From Saturnia japonica (Eukaryota; Arthropoda; Insecta; Lepidoptera; Saturniidae), in NCBI GenBank assembly GCA_033032175.1, contig CM065331.1, forward strand, positions 9,548,370 through 9,612,369: a stretch of 64,000 nt of DNA. Direction: 5' to 3'. Positions within the stretch are counted from its first letter, which is position 1. Every line of letters begins with the position of its first letter. Shown here in pieces: positions 43,146-54,423 of this stretch. The position numbers and the translations under genes were made by a program. The notes below the pieces were generated by a model, which saw nothing but the letters and a program-made list of their open reading frames with translations, made no database searches and was not told the origin of the DNA.

Positions 43146-45155
43146 CTTTTTGCTACATCGCCGGCACGTTTAGTTGTAAACACGTGCATTTCGGCAAAAA
43201 ATGTGAATGTTTAGCGTCGATTTATGAAATGTTCTTGGAAGATAACATTGTATTATATTTTATAATTCTGTTAGTAAATTTAATCTAAATTGAAAAGAAA
43301 AAGTTTGTTTCACAAAATAATAAGTAGAACTTACTCTAAACTGGTAATGTTTGAGCATACCTTTCTTCGTATAGATTTTAAAGTCTTTGTTTATTTTGCT
43401 TGTAAATAAAAAACTATGAACTTTTACAGTGCTAATCTTTTACTACCCATTGTGTATGAACCCGATTTTAAAATAAATACTCAGCAAAGGGCCTCCGACA
43501 GTCGTTGTTCTCGGAATGTAATTTCAAAACATCTGTTTATTTTATGACGGTCGACTTTGGGGCCCTTTGAGAGTGTTATCTTTCGAATGTAATAATATAA
43601 AAAATTGCTACGAGAGGTGCATGCATTTAATTTTATGTTATAGTTATAGTATTTGTAATGTTAATAAAATAAATATTTCTGACATTAATTTTTTTTTTTT
43701 TAAATTATAGGAATTTTTTTATGCAATCGTAACAAATATTCTCATATCTTATTTTTAGTGTAGGTTTACAAAATAAATGAAACACATATCAGTTTAAATT
43801 ATTTATTTATCAGTTAAATCAGTTCATAAAGAATAGACAAACTATAGTTTTATATATAGGTCCTATACAAAATTACTGCTAAATAAGTAAATTCCTGCAC
43901 GCCCGCGGACTTAGCGTTGGCGCGGGAATACCCCCTGCCGCTTGAGCGTTTTCTCCAAAATGGCGCCTGCCGCATAAACGGATCAATGGACAAATGACAT
44001 AAGCATCCCCAGTACAAAATTTCATAAGAATCGATCAAGCCGTTTTTAAATTAAAACCGGACATAAAAACAGACAGCGAAACAAAATTTTTTTAATGGCA
44101 CATGATTGGTTTCGTTCAAATGCGTATCAAGAAATTTGTACAAAAAATATATATTAGTAATACTATAATTTAATGTGCTAATGTAATTAAAAATTTATTT
44201 ACAACACTAATTCCACTACATACCTGTAGCAAATAGAAATCTCTGGTATATATAACTTTATAGTACAGCATACGCATACTGTTTATCTAACAGTAAAACA
44301 AAAAACAAGAAAAAATTAAAAAACCCCACGTAAAAAAAAAACTGGTCAAGTGCGAGTTGTACTCGCGCACTGATCGTTCCTTTTCACTACATATACATTT
44401 GTATTTATTTACAACATTTTGTGTTAAGATTTACACACGTGTCATGTGTACAGGGTGTCCCAGAACGTGATAATCAGCCAGAAATGGGTGTTAACCCATG
44501 TGGTGACAATAACCAGAAAAATATGAAAAGAAAAACTATTTCATGTACTTGAGAAATTATGGCCAATTAAAAAAAAATTTGACTCCCTGCGATGATTTTT
44601 CGAGAACTGTGACTACAATTCTGGAGTTTTTGGCGGGATCTTGAAGTGACATGTTGTGGTTTTTATTTTTAATTCATTTACTTAGGTTTTTGACCCTATA
44701 TTATGTAATATTAGTGACGTTTTGCGTGATACAGTTTGGTTTTTGTACATATGTGAGGTGGATTATAAATATAAGCTGAAAGCATTAATTCCGAGATCCC
44801 ACAAAAACTTCCTAGAAAGTTCTAACAAGGGAGCCGCTATCTTGTTAGGATACTGAATTGTCATAACACTTGATAATATAATTCACTGGATAATGGCAGT
44901 AATGGTCTTCATTAAAGAGGACCGGTTGCCAAGTTAGGAAGAAGAAGACTACAATTCTTTATTTTTCTTTTTTTTCTTTATAATGTAAACCTGAATAATC
45001 CTTCTTTAAATTATATTCTAAAATTAAAGCACAACTACCTAGCTTTAAAGAAAATATCACAATTGTTGTCAAACCAAAATTCAAGATTATTTACAAGGAC
45101 TAACTTTATCCGGCTATACTGAAAAAATATGTACTACACTTTTATGGCAAGTATA

Positions 45156-45691
45156 CTATTTCCATTTATTTATTCTCTCGATGACAGTTCTAATTTGATA
45201 GTTGTAGTGTTGTGACCAAATAAGTAATGATATCGATCGCATATGTCGATGTCGATGACGATTCATCAGATATTGATTAAAATAAGTAAATAAAGATTAC
45301 CTGTCGTTATAATTATTTCGTTTCATTGTCGAGTACCTACCTAAACCTACTTATTTTACAACAGCTTCGAAAATTTTGAATATGTTGGCATTATCAATCA
45401 AGAATTAATACGTGTAACATCTTGTAATGAAATATAATATTAGTTAATAAATTTGTACAAAAGTATCCGGCAGTAGTTTAGTTTCTTACATTTTGTAAAA
45501 AAATATCGGGTCTGTTATCGTGTTACGTTTATCGATATAGCTCCATCCCTATCAGTTTCTCCGACTCTGGCATAACCTTGTACGTGTGTAAACGTCATAT
45601 TTTTATAAAATAATGCATACATAGTGTAAAAAAGACGCTCGTTCAAGTTTTCAAAGGAGCTGTCATCGAGAAAATAAAGAAATGGAAATAG
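45156..45691. mobile_element. 538-bp MITE family, copy 2 (inverted)
   Basis: Ends CTATTTCCATTTATTTATTC and its reverse complement, flanked by TA. The body is the reverse complement of 25365-25902 with moderate divergence. Confidence 0.8.
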
Positions 45692-46154
45692 TATAACTTA
45701 AAATGTTGGCGCATTTAGTCTGGATTCCAATATGATATAACAGTCGATAGATTATTTCCTACATAGAGAAAAAAAAATGTTTTTCTAAAGAAACCCGATT
45801 TTTATCTAATTATTTTTACATAACTAAAATGCTTCTAATGCTCTCTGCACTTTTTATAAGTGCGGAAATTTAAGGTACCAGTGTGAGTGAGATGGAATGT
45901 GATGCTATTTTACCAAATGTGAGCGAGATAGATAGTGAGGCTCTTTTTAATGAGACGGATAAACTCGCCAGCTTATCCAAATAGTGATGAATAGGCATAA
46001 TGTGCCGTACAGCTTTGCTTTGTGATTTAGATTTGTTGTGCGACCTTTATTGAACCTCGTTTTTTGTGGACTTTAAGTTCACAAGGACTTGTTGATCGCG
46101 TAATAACGTAGTGTGAATGCTTCCATCTCAGTACATACACAGGAATATGCTAAC

Positions 46155-46931
46155 ATGCACCTCATTTATGGAGAATGTGGATGCAATGCTATTGCAAAGT
46201 TGTTTCTTACATAACGAGCATAAATACTGTAGTATTATTTAGTACAAAGTTCCTATGTGTCACTATTTGGCTAGAGTGACTTGTCTACTATCTATCCGTC
46301 TCACTGTACACTGGTAACTGCAAATGCACCTCATTTATGGAGAATGTGGATGCAATGCTATTGCAAAGTTGTTTCTTACATAACGAGCATAAATACTGTA
46401 GTATTATTTAGTACAAAGTTCCTATGTGTCACTATTTGGCTAGAGTGACTTGTCTACTATCTATCCGTCTCACTGTACACTGGTAACTGCAAATGCACCT
46501 CATTTATGGAGAATGTGGATGCAATGCTATTGCAAAGTTGTTTCTTACATAACGAGCATAAATACTGTAGTATTATTTAGTACAAAGTTCCTATGTGTCA
46601 CTATTTGGCTAGAGTGACTTGTCTACTATCTATCCGTCTCACTGTACACTGGTAACTGCAAATGCACCTCATTTATGGAGAATGTGGATGCAATGCTATT
46701 GCAAAGTTGTTTCTTACATAACGAGCATAAATACTGTAGTATTATTTAGTACAAAGTTCCTATGTGTCACTATTTGGCTAGAGTGACTTGTCTACTATCT
46801 ATCCGTCTCACTGTACACTGGTAACTGCAAATGCACCTCATTTATGGAGAATGTGGATGCAATGCTATTGCAAAGTTGTTTCTTACATAACGAGCATAAA
46901 TACTGTAGTATTATTTAGTACAAAGTTCCTA
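46155..46931. repeat. 169-bp satellite-like tandem array, 4.6 near-identical copies
   Basis: Units begin ATGCACCTCATTTATGGAGA at 46155, 46324, 46493, 46662 and 46831, spaced exactly 169 bp; the fifth breaks off at about 46931 after ACAAAGTTCCT. By eye the units are identical. A diverged echo (ACACTGGTTACTACAAATG) at about 47007 suggests the array once extended further. There is no ORF. Confidence 0.95.
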
Positions 46932-48540
46932 AGCTTAAATTTATCCGGAAGGCGATAGTCGGCTGTCTACAGTTCAACACTACAGCAGATCTTCAGTTCA
47001 CACAGTACACTGGTTACTACAAATGTGTGTTTGATTTGGCCTTGAGATTACGGACTGTCCAGCCGATGCATGTCGACTGAGACACCCACACACTCGCAGT
47101 TCGCTTAAGCCGTCAGTTCAACACTTTAAAATAAACTGTTACTTGTAAGTGTGTGATCTACTACGATTAACTGACAAGGCTAATATCTGCCGGACAACTG
47201 TTAGTCAGTGAGGCCTTTAAAGATAAAAAAACGGACTGCCGCCGGTGCAGCGCGGCGCGGTGCGGCGCGGCATAGGAAGCAGGATTATTTTTCTTGAAAC
47301 GGAACCCTAAAAATAGCCAATGCGTGTTAATTACAAGTCACTTGACATATGTATGTGACATTTTAAAATATATTTATCTGATTAGCCAGAGGCGGGATAC
47401 TAGCCTACTAGCCTGAGTTTTCGATGAAGGAAAACATCGTGATGAAACCATAGCATGGTGGTAGGTGGGTGTAAAGAGTGTCGAATTACATCTTCAGCAC
47501 TGAGACGGCCAAGCCAACTTTACTTGCACATGGTGAACCCTGCTGAGCAACAAACGAGGAAATGGCGATAGAGCCACGATACATATAATGAAAAGTCCAT
47601 CATAGTGACTCGCTTTTCGGAATCAGCCTGTGACTATTCAGTTAAATTAATGCAAGCCAGCATGACAGCCGCGACAGTCGATGGATTACGATCTCACGGT
47701 GGTCACCGTTGTGTTAGGATTGTACTATGCTTAACATCAGGGACCGTAGCATCAATATGCCGTGCTAATATAAAAAAAGAACTTTTTCTAATGCCCGCCT
47801 GACAAGCTCTCACACACAAATTGAAAATTCAAATAATAATCATACATACACTCGAGTATTCGTACAATTGTTATTACACACACACCCAAACACTCACACA
47901 AATTACATAATAAACATCATTTGAAATACATTCATACATTCACACACGTATTTATGTACTAATCGGCACTTTACAAGACAACTTTTAACAAAAAAAAAAT
48001 TTTTACTTCAATGATTTTGAAGAGTTTGATGAACAAAGAAGTTATGCCTGAACATCTGTAAGAGTGACCGTTGACTCCCGTCTTTTGTTGAAGTAACTAA
48101 GCTAAAAATTATATTGTTTTTATTTTACCATTTTTAAAATGTGTTGTGAACTTTGTATATCATAGATAAATATATAAATCTGTCGCCAAGCACCTAGTTA
48201 GGGCAGTTTCTTCGCGGTCCGCGTTTTGGACGAGCCCTTTGTGTAGAGTTCCGTTTTAAATTACTCTTCACGTGAATTCACTGTTGAATATATAATTTTG
48301 TGGACTCACATTACCGTGATGGTATGATAATGGGTTAGTAAATATGTTCAGAAATACGTAACGTAGGTACTTTGGTGCGAACACCGTTGAAAGAAATGTA
48401 GTCTAGGAGACGACAAGTTCGATTTTGTTTTACCTTTTATTATATTCTACAAATGGCTTAGTGTAACCGCTCTTGGACAATGAAAATTCTTTGGAGATTT
48501 ATCCCTACTTGGGGCAGTTCGACCGGTTGATGTGACTCCC
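46932..48540. other. Intergenic with SINE pieces
   Basis: 47395-47480 carries the SINE middle (GGAAAACATCGTGATGAAAC, ATAGCATGGTGGTAGGT), and 48180-48230 another piece (TCTGTCGCCAAGCACCTAGT). A G+C-rich GCGGCGCGG run lies near 47255. The open frame 47605-47802 lacks motifs. No gene is supported. Confidence 0.5.
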
Positions 48541-48559
48541 TCTCTGTGCATTTACAAAA

Positions 48560-49029
48560 TCTATATATTAATACCGGAAGGAAAAGCTTTAGGTACCTTA
48601 TTAAGCGTATTGCGTGCACGGAGAACTGTGAAAGTTGGCATGGTTAAAGTTTATATGGCGAAGGAGTGCAGAAAGCTAAAATTTATCTATAATATATGTT
48701 ACTTATATAATAAATTAAATAAATTTATACTGCGAATCCTAACCCGACCAGACCTATTGAACTTAGACCCCCAAAATATTGACATTGTCACTCAACGAAA
48801 AGTGACAGCAAGTGATGTCATCATCATCATTTCAGCCACAGGACGTCCACTGCTGAACATAGGCCTCCCCCATAGATCTCCAGAGCGACCGATCTTGTGC
48901 GGCCTGCACCCAACGGCTCCAAGTGATGTAGATAATACTAATTGTTTATGAATACTGTAAATGTCAAACAGAAAATAGTCTAAGATCAAAAAATCGCTGA
49001 TCGAATTTCGACCTTAGGGCGATCGCTAG
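48560..49029 (+). mobile_element. Helitron-like element, family 1, with nested retroposon insertion
   Basis: Starts A|TCTATATATTAATACCG and ends GGCGATCGCTAG|T. It is interrupted at 48818-48920 by an RTE-like tail; without it the element would be about 360 bp, matching other copies. Confidence 0.85.
48818..48920 (-). mobile_element. RTE-like retroposon tail with 8-bp target duplication
   Basis: AAGTGATG flanks both sides (48810-48817 and 48921-48928). On the minus strand the 103-bp insert ends GGAGGCCTATGTTCAGCAGT...GGACGTCC...GCTGAAATGATGATGATGA, the typical 3' end of lepidopteran RTE-type LINEs and their SINEs. Only the tail was copied. Confidence 0.88.
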
Positions 49030-49089
49030 TTATTATTATTGTATAATACAACATACATATGCATTGTTAACACTGTTGTAGTGTTGGAA

Positions 49090-49335
49090 AACTTCTGTAC
49101 AGTTGGAAAAAAGACAACCACGATCGAGTTTCTTACCGGTTCTTCTCGATGACTGGGATGTTTTCCGAACCGGTGATAGTTTTTTATCGTTCATAAGTGC
49201 CTTCGTAGGGCCTAAAATGAATAAAGATTTTTTTATTTTGATTTTGTTGACACGCGATGTTGACTGGTTAGCCACGCTGCGTTCACCGGTTGATAACGAG
49301 TGAACGTCGCGCGTGGAAGCCGTGATGGTCGAGTG
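49090..49335 (+). mobile_element. LINE 3'-UTR fragment
   Basis: CGAGTTTCTTACCGGTTCTT, GACTGGGATGTTTTCCGAAC and AATAAAGATTTTTTTATTTT match 53470-53600, where a piece of coding sequence is still attached. Bases 49255-49335 also resemble 18715-18790. Confidence 0.6.
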
Positions 49336-49689
49336 GAGTGGTGAACATAATTGAGTTAAAGACGAAGATATCTTGTAATTCAATCTCGTCCGGTCTCTTA
49401 GCGCACGCGGGGTCATTGCCAAGGCTGCATATAAAGCTGTGCACTAAATGACTACGCCATTTCCATCGCGAACTTTCCTCCATAGCACACGTATGTATGT
49501 AGCACAGTTCTTCTATTTACTAACTAGTCTGTACCAGCGGTTTTCACCATATTTTGATTTAAGTAAAAAAAAAAAAACAGTGACCGTAATTTATTATATT
49601 TATTGAAAGGACATCGAAGTTTACTATAAAAATTGTAAGTAGATCTTTATTTACAACTTATTATTTAATTGAGGTAATTTTTTAAGATT

Positions 49690-49925
49690 GCTTAGTGGAC
49701 CGAACGACGTGAGTTCGAATCCCTGCAATGAGCCTGAGACTACGGTTAAAGAAAACATCTTGATGAAACCATAGTATGGTGGTAGGTTAATTTCTTCTGT
49801 TTGCCTGGTTAGCTACCACCCTCAAGTCGAAAATCTATCGCTAAGTACAAGTACTTAGTTCTCCCGCTAGGCTTTAGCGTGTTACCCATCTTGGGCCACA
49901 TCGTCTCTTTACATAAGGCGACTAT
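49690..49925 (+). mobile_element. tRNA-derived SINE
   Basis: A B-box-like GAGTTCGAATCCCTGCAATG at about 49710 is followed by AAACATCTTGATGAAACCAT, GGTTAGCTACCACCCTCAAG and a CTTTAGCGTGTTACCCATCT tail. The tRNA head is shortened. Confidence 0.7.
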
Positions 49926-49929
49926 TTTA

Positions 49930-50550
49930 CATAGCAAACTCTCGGCAATCCTTAATTATTGATTTTTGTTAAGTCGGAGGTGGAAGCCCTTACGAGCTGA
50001 TTTATCCGCGTGCGCTGTCGTAATGGTTATTGATACGTAAATATAATTTTCTACAAAAATGCTGATCTTTTATAGATATAAAAAAAGTTCGAGATGGCAT
50101 ATGCTTATCTCTTGTACATAAGCCACAATAAGCTGTTTTGTAACAAACAATTGTTAAAAATTAAAAAAGTGATTTATGAACATTATTTTTAGGCATGGCA
50201 TATTAATTCTTACGAATAAAAATTATTTCATCATAAAGAAAATTTTATGAAGTTATATTTTGCTCTATAAAGCATTTAATTTGGACAGATAGTTTAGGAG
50301 ATAATGAAAAATTAAAATAATTTGTACTTGCGGCAAGAACACTAATTATGATAGACTACACAGGCGCGTTGGCGGCGCGGTGTTTGTTGTATAAAATTAA
50401 CAGGGGGTGAAACCGTGGGGCACAGATAGTCAATAATATATCCGAATTTTTTTCGCTCCTGCTTCCTGATTACTTTACATTCAATATTTTCAGTAAAATG
50501 CAGATTCAAACATAACATAAATCTGAGTACCGTGTTTGTGTATTTATTAG
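49930..50550. other. Intergenic with repeat fragments
   Basis: 49960-50070 is an inverted relative of 24640-24750. A family-2 Helitron 3' end (CGTGGGGCACAGATAG) lies at about 50415-50432 without its body. No gene is seen. Confidence 0.5.
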
Positions 50551-50553
50551 GTA

Positions 50554-50830
50554 CTAGCGATCGCCCTAAGCTCGAAATTCGACCTGCAACTATTTGATCA
50601 TAGACTTTTTTTTGTTTGTCATTTGTTTGGGGGGTTTAAGTTCAGTGGCACTGGTCGTGTTAGGATTCACAGTATTAATTTATTTTATTTAATATATTAG
50701 TAACAGATATAATAGATACATTTTAGTTTTATGCAGTCCTTCTCCATATAAACTTTAACGATGCCAAATCTCACATTCTTCCGTGCACGCAATACGCTTA
50801 AAAAGGGGTAGAAAGATATTTGTTTATTAA
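50554..50830 (-). mobile_element. Helitron-like element, family 1, internally deleted
   Basis: CTAGCGATCGCCCTAAGC at 50554 matches the 59612 copy. About 80 bp normally between the GTTTGACATTTG and GGGGGGTCTAAG blocks are missing. Confidence 0.7.
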
Positions 50831-51193
50831 TCTTTTAACATAGTTGATTTTGCAGGCACAAAAACGGTATTTTTATGTTCGCATCTTGTTTCTTCCGCTC
50901 CCATCTCTTAAGAAATAACGTATTAAATAAATGTAAATCTTTATTGACCATTTCTTAAAGAAAATTATGATATATACTTGGTTTACAACCTTACGGTACT
51001 TTGCAATTTTCCTTGTGCATACAAAAGGCTTTAAAAGCAAAGCCGGAATCCAATGTGAATAACATCGTAACTTTAATATTAATAAAATACAGCTATATGA
51101 CAAGCAAATACAGAAAAAACTCTACATTTGAGTTTTACGGCCCTATAGAGTACGACTATAGATTATCACTTAACTAAAATTATCATTTAAAAT

Positions 51194-51431
51194 TTATACC
51201 AACATTATAAAGAGGAAAGATTTAATTTTTTGTTTGTAATGGATAAACACAAAACCTACTGGACCGATTTTAAAAATTCTCTCACCAATATAAAGCTACA
51301 GTATCAGCGAGTAACACATGTTATATTATCATATGAAAAATTTATTTATTCCTCATAAAAATGTCTATAGTTTTACACAAAGTATAAAAAATTGCCTACA
51401 CGGGTGCGTTGGTGATGTTTGTCGCAGCTAG
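51194..51431 (+). mobile_element. Helitron-like element, family 2, 3' part shortened
   Basis: ACTACTGGACCGATTTTAAA-type block and ...GATGTTTGTCGCAGCTAG|T; the GAAACCGTGGGG segment before the CTAG is deleted compared with 54151-54423. Confidence 0.65.
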
Positions 51432-51504
51432 TTTAAAACAAAAAGAAATTTAATGTAATGTTCAATGAATAATCAGCATCGTCTTTTTATCCTTTAAAAG
51501 TTTT

Positions 51505-51830
51505 AGCGTTTGGTCACAATCTCATCTTATGTTAAGTGACGACGTGGCATAAGATGGTAACACGCTAAACCCCACTAGGTTCTCTCTAGGTTAGGAACTG
51601 GTTCTCAAGTGTATCTGCCGGAACATACTTATTGGTGCTCGGTGACAGATTATCAACTTGAGGGTGGTAGCTAGCCAGGCGGGCATTAGAAAAAGCCCTA
51701 CCACCATGCTATGGTTTCATCACGATGTTTTCCTTCAGTGGGCGCTCAGACTCATTGCAGGGATTCGAACTCACGTCTACCGACTGGGAGTGCATACACG
51801 CTACTAACTGAGTCAGCATTGTTTTATTTA
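51505..51830 (-). mobile_element. tRNA-derived SINE, longest copy
   Basis: The minus strand shows a tRNA-like head (ACTCAGTTAGTAGCGTGT, then GAGTTCGAATCCCTGCAATG), AAACATCGTGATGAAACCAT, TAATGCCCGCCTGGCTAGCT, and a tail with TAGCGTGTTACCATCTTATG and ATGAGATTGTGACC. It is the most complete member of the SINE family here. Confidence 0.78.
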
Positions 51831-51834
51831 CCAA

Positions 51835-52306
51835 CACTCGAAGTGGTGTCAAAAAAAACAGTATTTCGAGGTATTGTTCAATAACAATTTATTATTGTAT
51901 TGCTTCAATAAGCAATGATGGAAAACAAACAAACAAAAAAAAACAACTTTCCGCTTTATTATATTAGTATACCTAGATATTATTTTCGGGTCATGAGCGA
52001 TGCTTTCCTGGACTAAATACAGGTCCGTATGAACATTTGTTTGAAAGTGGGAACTAGGAAAACTTGTTTGAATGATCAATGGACTGAAACGACGGACTTC
52101 GATTCCTAAGTCGAGCAAAGCGTTATTGGGTTTTTCTATGAAATTCTTAGTAGCAGTTCGGAGTTTACCTTTGTAACCGTTTAATAGCAATGGGATCACC
52201 CCCTATTACATGGGACCTAACGCATATCCGGCGAACTGTGGATGTACATTAGTACACCTCAGCCTAACCCTTCAGGGAATACAGGCGTGATGGTATTGGC
52301 TATCAA
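51835..52306. other. Intergenic, no gene recognised
   Basis: The minus-strand 116-codon frame 51849-52199 shows no domain, signal or splice context. Nothing else is supported. Confidence 0.45.
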
Positions 52307-52822
52307 TCTATACAAATAATACAATTGAAGTGTCGGTTTGTAATGTCAAAATAACAGTTTTTTACTAAATGCATATGAAAGTATATACGATACCTATTAC
52401 ATAAAACCCATTTCAATTTTTTTTTCTGTATGTTTATTCCGGGTAATCTCCGAAACGGTTGGACTGATTGTGATGGGACTTCGACTGGTAGATAGGTGAT
52501 TTTATAGGGAGCAACTTAAGCTACTTATATTTCAGAACAAGAATTAGGGTTCCTCACAAATTAAAAAAAAACTGGTCGTGGTGAATCAATTCGGGCGTTT
52601 AAAAGGCTTACGCTGCGTAAACCATAAGAGATATAGCAAATTAATGTATTAAATAATTGTAGGCATTAAAAAGACCTACAAAAAAATCAGAGAGAGTATA
52701 TATCTATCTTTTAAGGAACGTCCACAATAAGCATTTTTGTCTTTAAAATAGCCGGGAGCGGGGGATCAAGAATCGCGTGGGCATTCTGTAATCCACGTAA
52801 GCGAAGCCGCGGACACAGCTAG
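52307..52822 (+). mobile_element. Helitron-like element, family 3, full length
   Basis: A|TCTATACAAATAATACAATT at 52307 and GCGGACACAGCTAG|T at 52822. It is the reference copy for family 3, non-coding, 516 bp. Confidence 0.8.
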
Positions 52823-53174
52823 TACACAATCCAATCACAGATTTCTTTGTTATAATCGGTTCACTGTTACTCCATACATAATATTACTGGTTTTGTACAT
52901 GTAAGCTGGGTTAAGATACGAGGGTCGTGTCTTCTGTAAATTAGTTACGCACTTCATAGTGAGTTGCGTTTCTAGATCAGATATCCATAGGGATATCCAG
53001 TAGTTTTGAGGGGCAATGGATACACATGATATATACACATGACTGTATTTTGAACACCACGCAAGTGCCGATAAAACCGTAATCAGTGAGAAGCTTAACT
53101 TAATGTATATTTGTAAAAACCTAGTCAAGTTAGATTTTGTCAAAGATCGGCACAATGTTAGTACTTAAAATAAA

Positions 53175-53600
53175 GATAAATTAGTCGTACCGTGTTTTAG
53201 TTTAGGTAGGTCCAATAAAAGTTTTAAGCTTTTAGCTAATAAAAAGGTAATAAATAGTGTTAGGTTCTATAATAAGATTCCGAAGCACATTACTGATTTG
53301 CCGGACAACAGGTTCAAGGACCATGTCAAGCGGGCTTTACTGTCAAAAGGTTATTATAGGGTGGATCATTATGTGAATGATAGTGATGTCTGGAAGTAAC
53401 TCCCTCTCTGTGCATCCACTAAATTATTATTATTGTTTTATTTTAACAGTTTTGTTTTTACACTTTTTTTTTCGAGTTTCTCACCGGTTCTTCTTTATGA
53501 CTGGGATGTTTTCCGGACCGGCAGTAGTGTTTTGACGTTCTTAAGTGCCTTCTTAGGTCATAAATCGAATAAAGATTTTTTTATCTTTGATTTTGTTATT
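53175..53600 (+). mobile_element. LINE 3' end: C-terminal coding piece plus 3' UTR
   Basis: Codons up to 53399 read ...R-F-Y-N-K-I-P-K-H-I-T-D-L-P (53266 onward), then K-R-A-L-L-S-K-G-Y-Y, V-N-D-S-D-V-W-K, stop. This is the conserved C-terminus of a lepidopteran endonuclease/reverse-transcriptase LINE. The 3' UTR follows (ACTCCCTCTCTGTGCAT, CACCGGTTCTTC, GACTGGGATGTTTTCCGG, AATAAAGATTTTTTTATC). It is 5'-truncated. The clade (Jockey superfamily or CR1) is uncertain. Confidence 0.75.
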
Positions 53601-54150
53601 GTAACAGTGACAACCTCCGATAGATCGCAGATTTCACGTTGTTCGCCGTTGTTTTTGAATTGTTGTTTGCTTACCGTTCGACACGGTGAGGCTATTTTGG
53701 AGTGAGAGAGAAAAAGCTATAAAATACATATGTCAAATTGCATTGACATTTCACTGGTTTATACGGCAGCAAAGGTATCAGAGTTTATCGAAGTTTCCCG
53801 TTATGGACCACTCCAAACTTGCTCTCAACTCGTATACCGGTTTGGTCAATTAATATCTGATATCGAGTGCCCACTGACCTCGCCTCTGTTTTTTTTTCTT
53901 TTCACATAATTAATTGATAAATATTTAATCTTGTTAGTTAATTTTCCTGTTACGGTTCTTAAAGCGGTAAAGCTAACGGCTATATTTCATTTAAACACAT
54001 CATGTGAGGATTATTTGAAATATATCAAATAAATTATTATCGGTATATTTATTTTGAAATAAAAAACAAATTTTATTAGTTTTTTAACATTATTTAAATT
54101 TTGTTTAAGGTTACTAATTAATAATATATCTATCTATATTTTTTTTTAAA

Positions 54151-54423
54151 TCTATACCATTATTATATAGAAGAAAAATTTAATTTTTTGTTTGTAATGG
54201 ATAAACTGAAAAACTACTGGACCGATTTTAAAAATTCTTTCACCAATATAAAGCTCCAATATCAGCGAGTAACAAAGGCTATATTATAATTTGAAAAAAT
54301 AATTTATTCCTCAAAAAAATATGTCTATAGTTTTACATAAAGTATAAAAAATTGCCTACGCGACTGCTTTGGCGATGGTTGTCGTATAAAATGGACACGG
54401 GTGAAACCGTGGGGCACAGCTAG
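54151..54423 (+). mobile_element. Helitron-like element, family 2, intact ends
   Basis: A|TCTATACCATTATTATATAG at 54151 and CGTGGGGCACAGCTAG|T at 54423. It is the reference copy for family 2, 273 bp, non-coding. Confidence 0.8.

Larger units (their letters stand above)
37653..43979 (+). mobile_element. 6.33-kb insertion carrying a spliced piggyBac-like transposase
   Basis: The boundaries come from comparison with the uninterrupted copy at about 34787: left junction ...CTTATAC|CCCTATCACC, right junction ...GCATAAACGG|ATCAATGG. Left and right ends share only weak GCTCAAC/GCTCAAG-type subterminal motifs. I see no TTAA duplication and no convincing TIR, so either the termini have decayed or the unit is larger than a plain piggyBac element. 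It contains the transposase gene, a ~57-bp minisatellite and a 96-bp minisatellite. Confidence 0.75.
35533..44728. repeat. Tandem segmental duplication, copy 2, split by a 6.33-kb insertion
   Basis: 35533-37652 is collinear with 32896-34787 and 43980-44728 with 34789-35532. The exact ends are CCGGACTTTTTTGTAGG and GTGACGTTTTGCGTG. Two extra segments are absent from copy 1: about 222 bp at 36806-37027 and 6327 bp at 37653-43979. Both arrived after the duplication, or were lost from copy 1. Confidence 0.88.

Noticed and set aside
42725..43189. 154-codon minus-strand frame with a 32-residue repeat
   Set aside because: Produced by a 96-bp AT-rich tandem repeat; no start context, motif or splice sites.
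46155..46931. CRISPR-like array
   Set aside because: The whole 169-bp unit repeats with no unique spacers, and the genome is eukaryotic; it is a satellite-type array.
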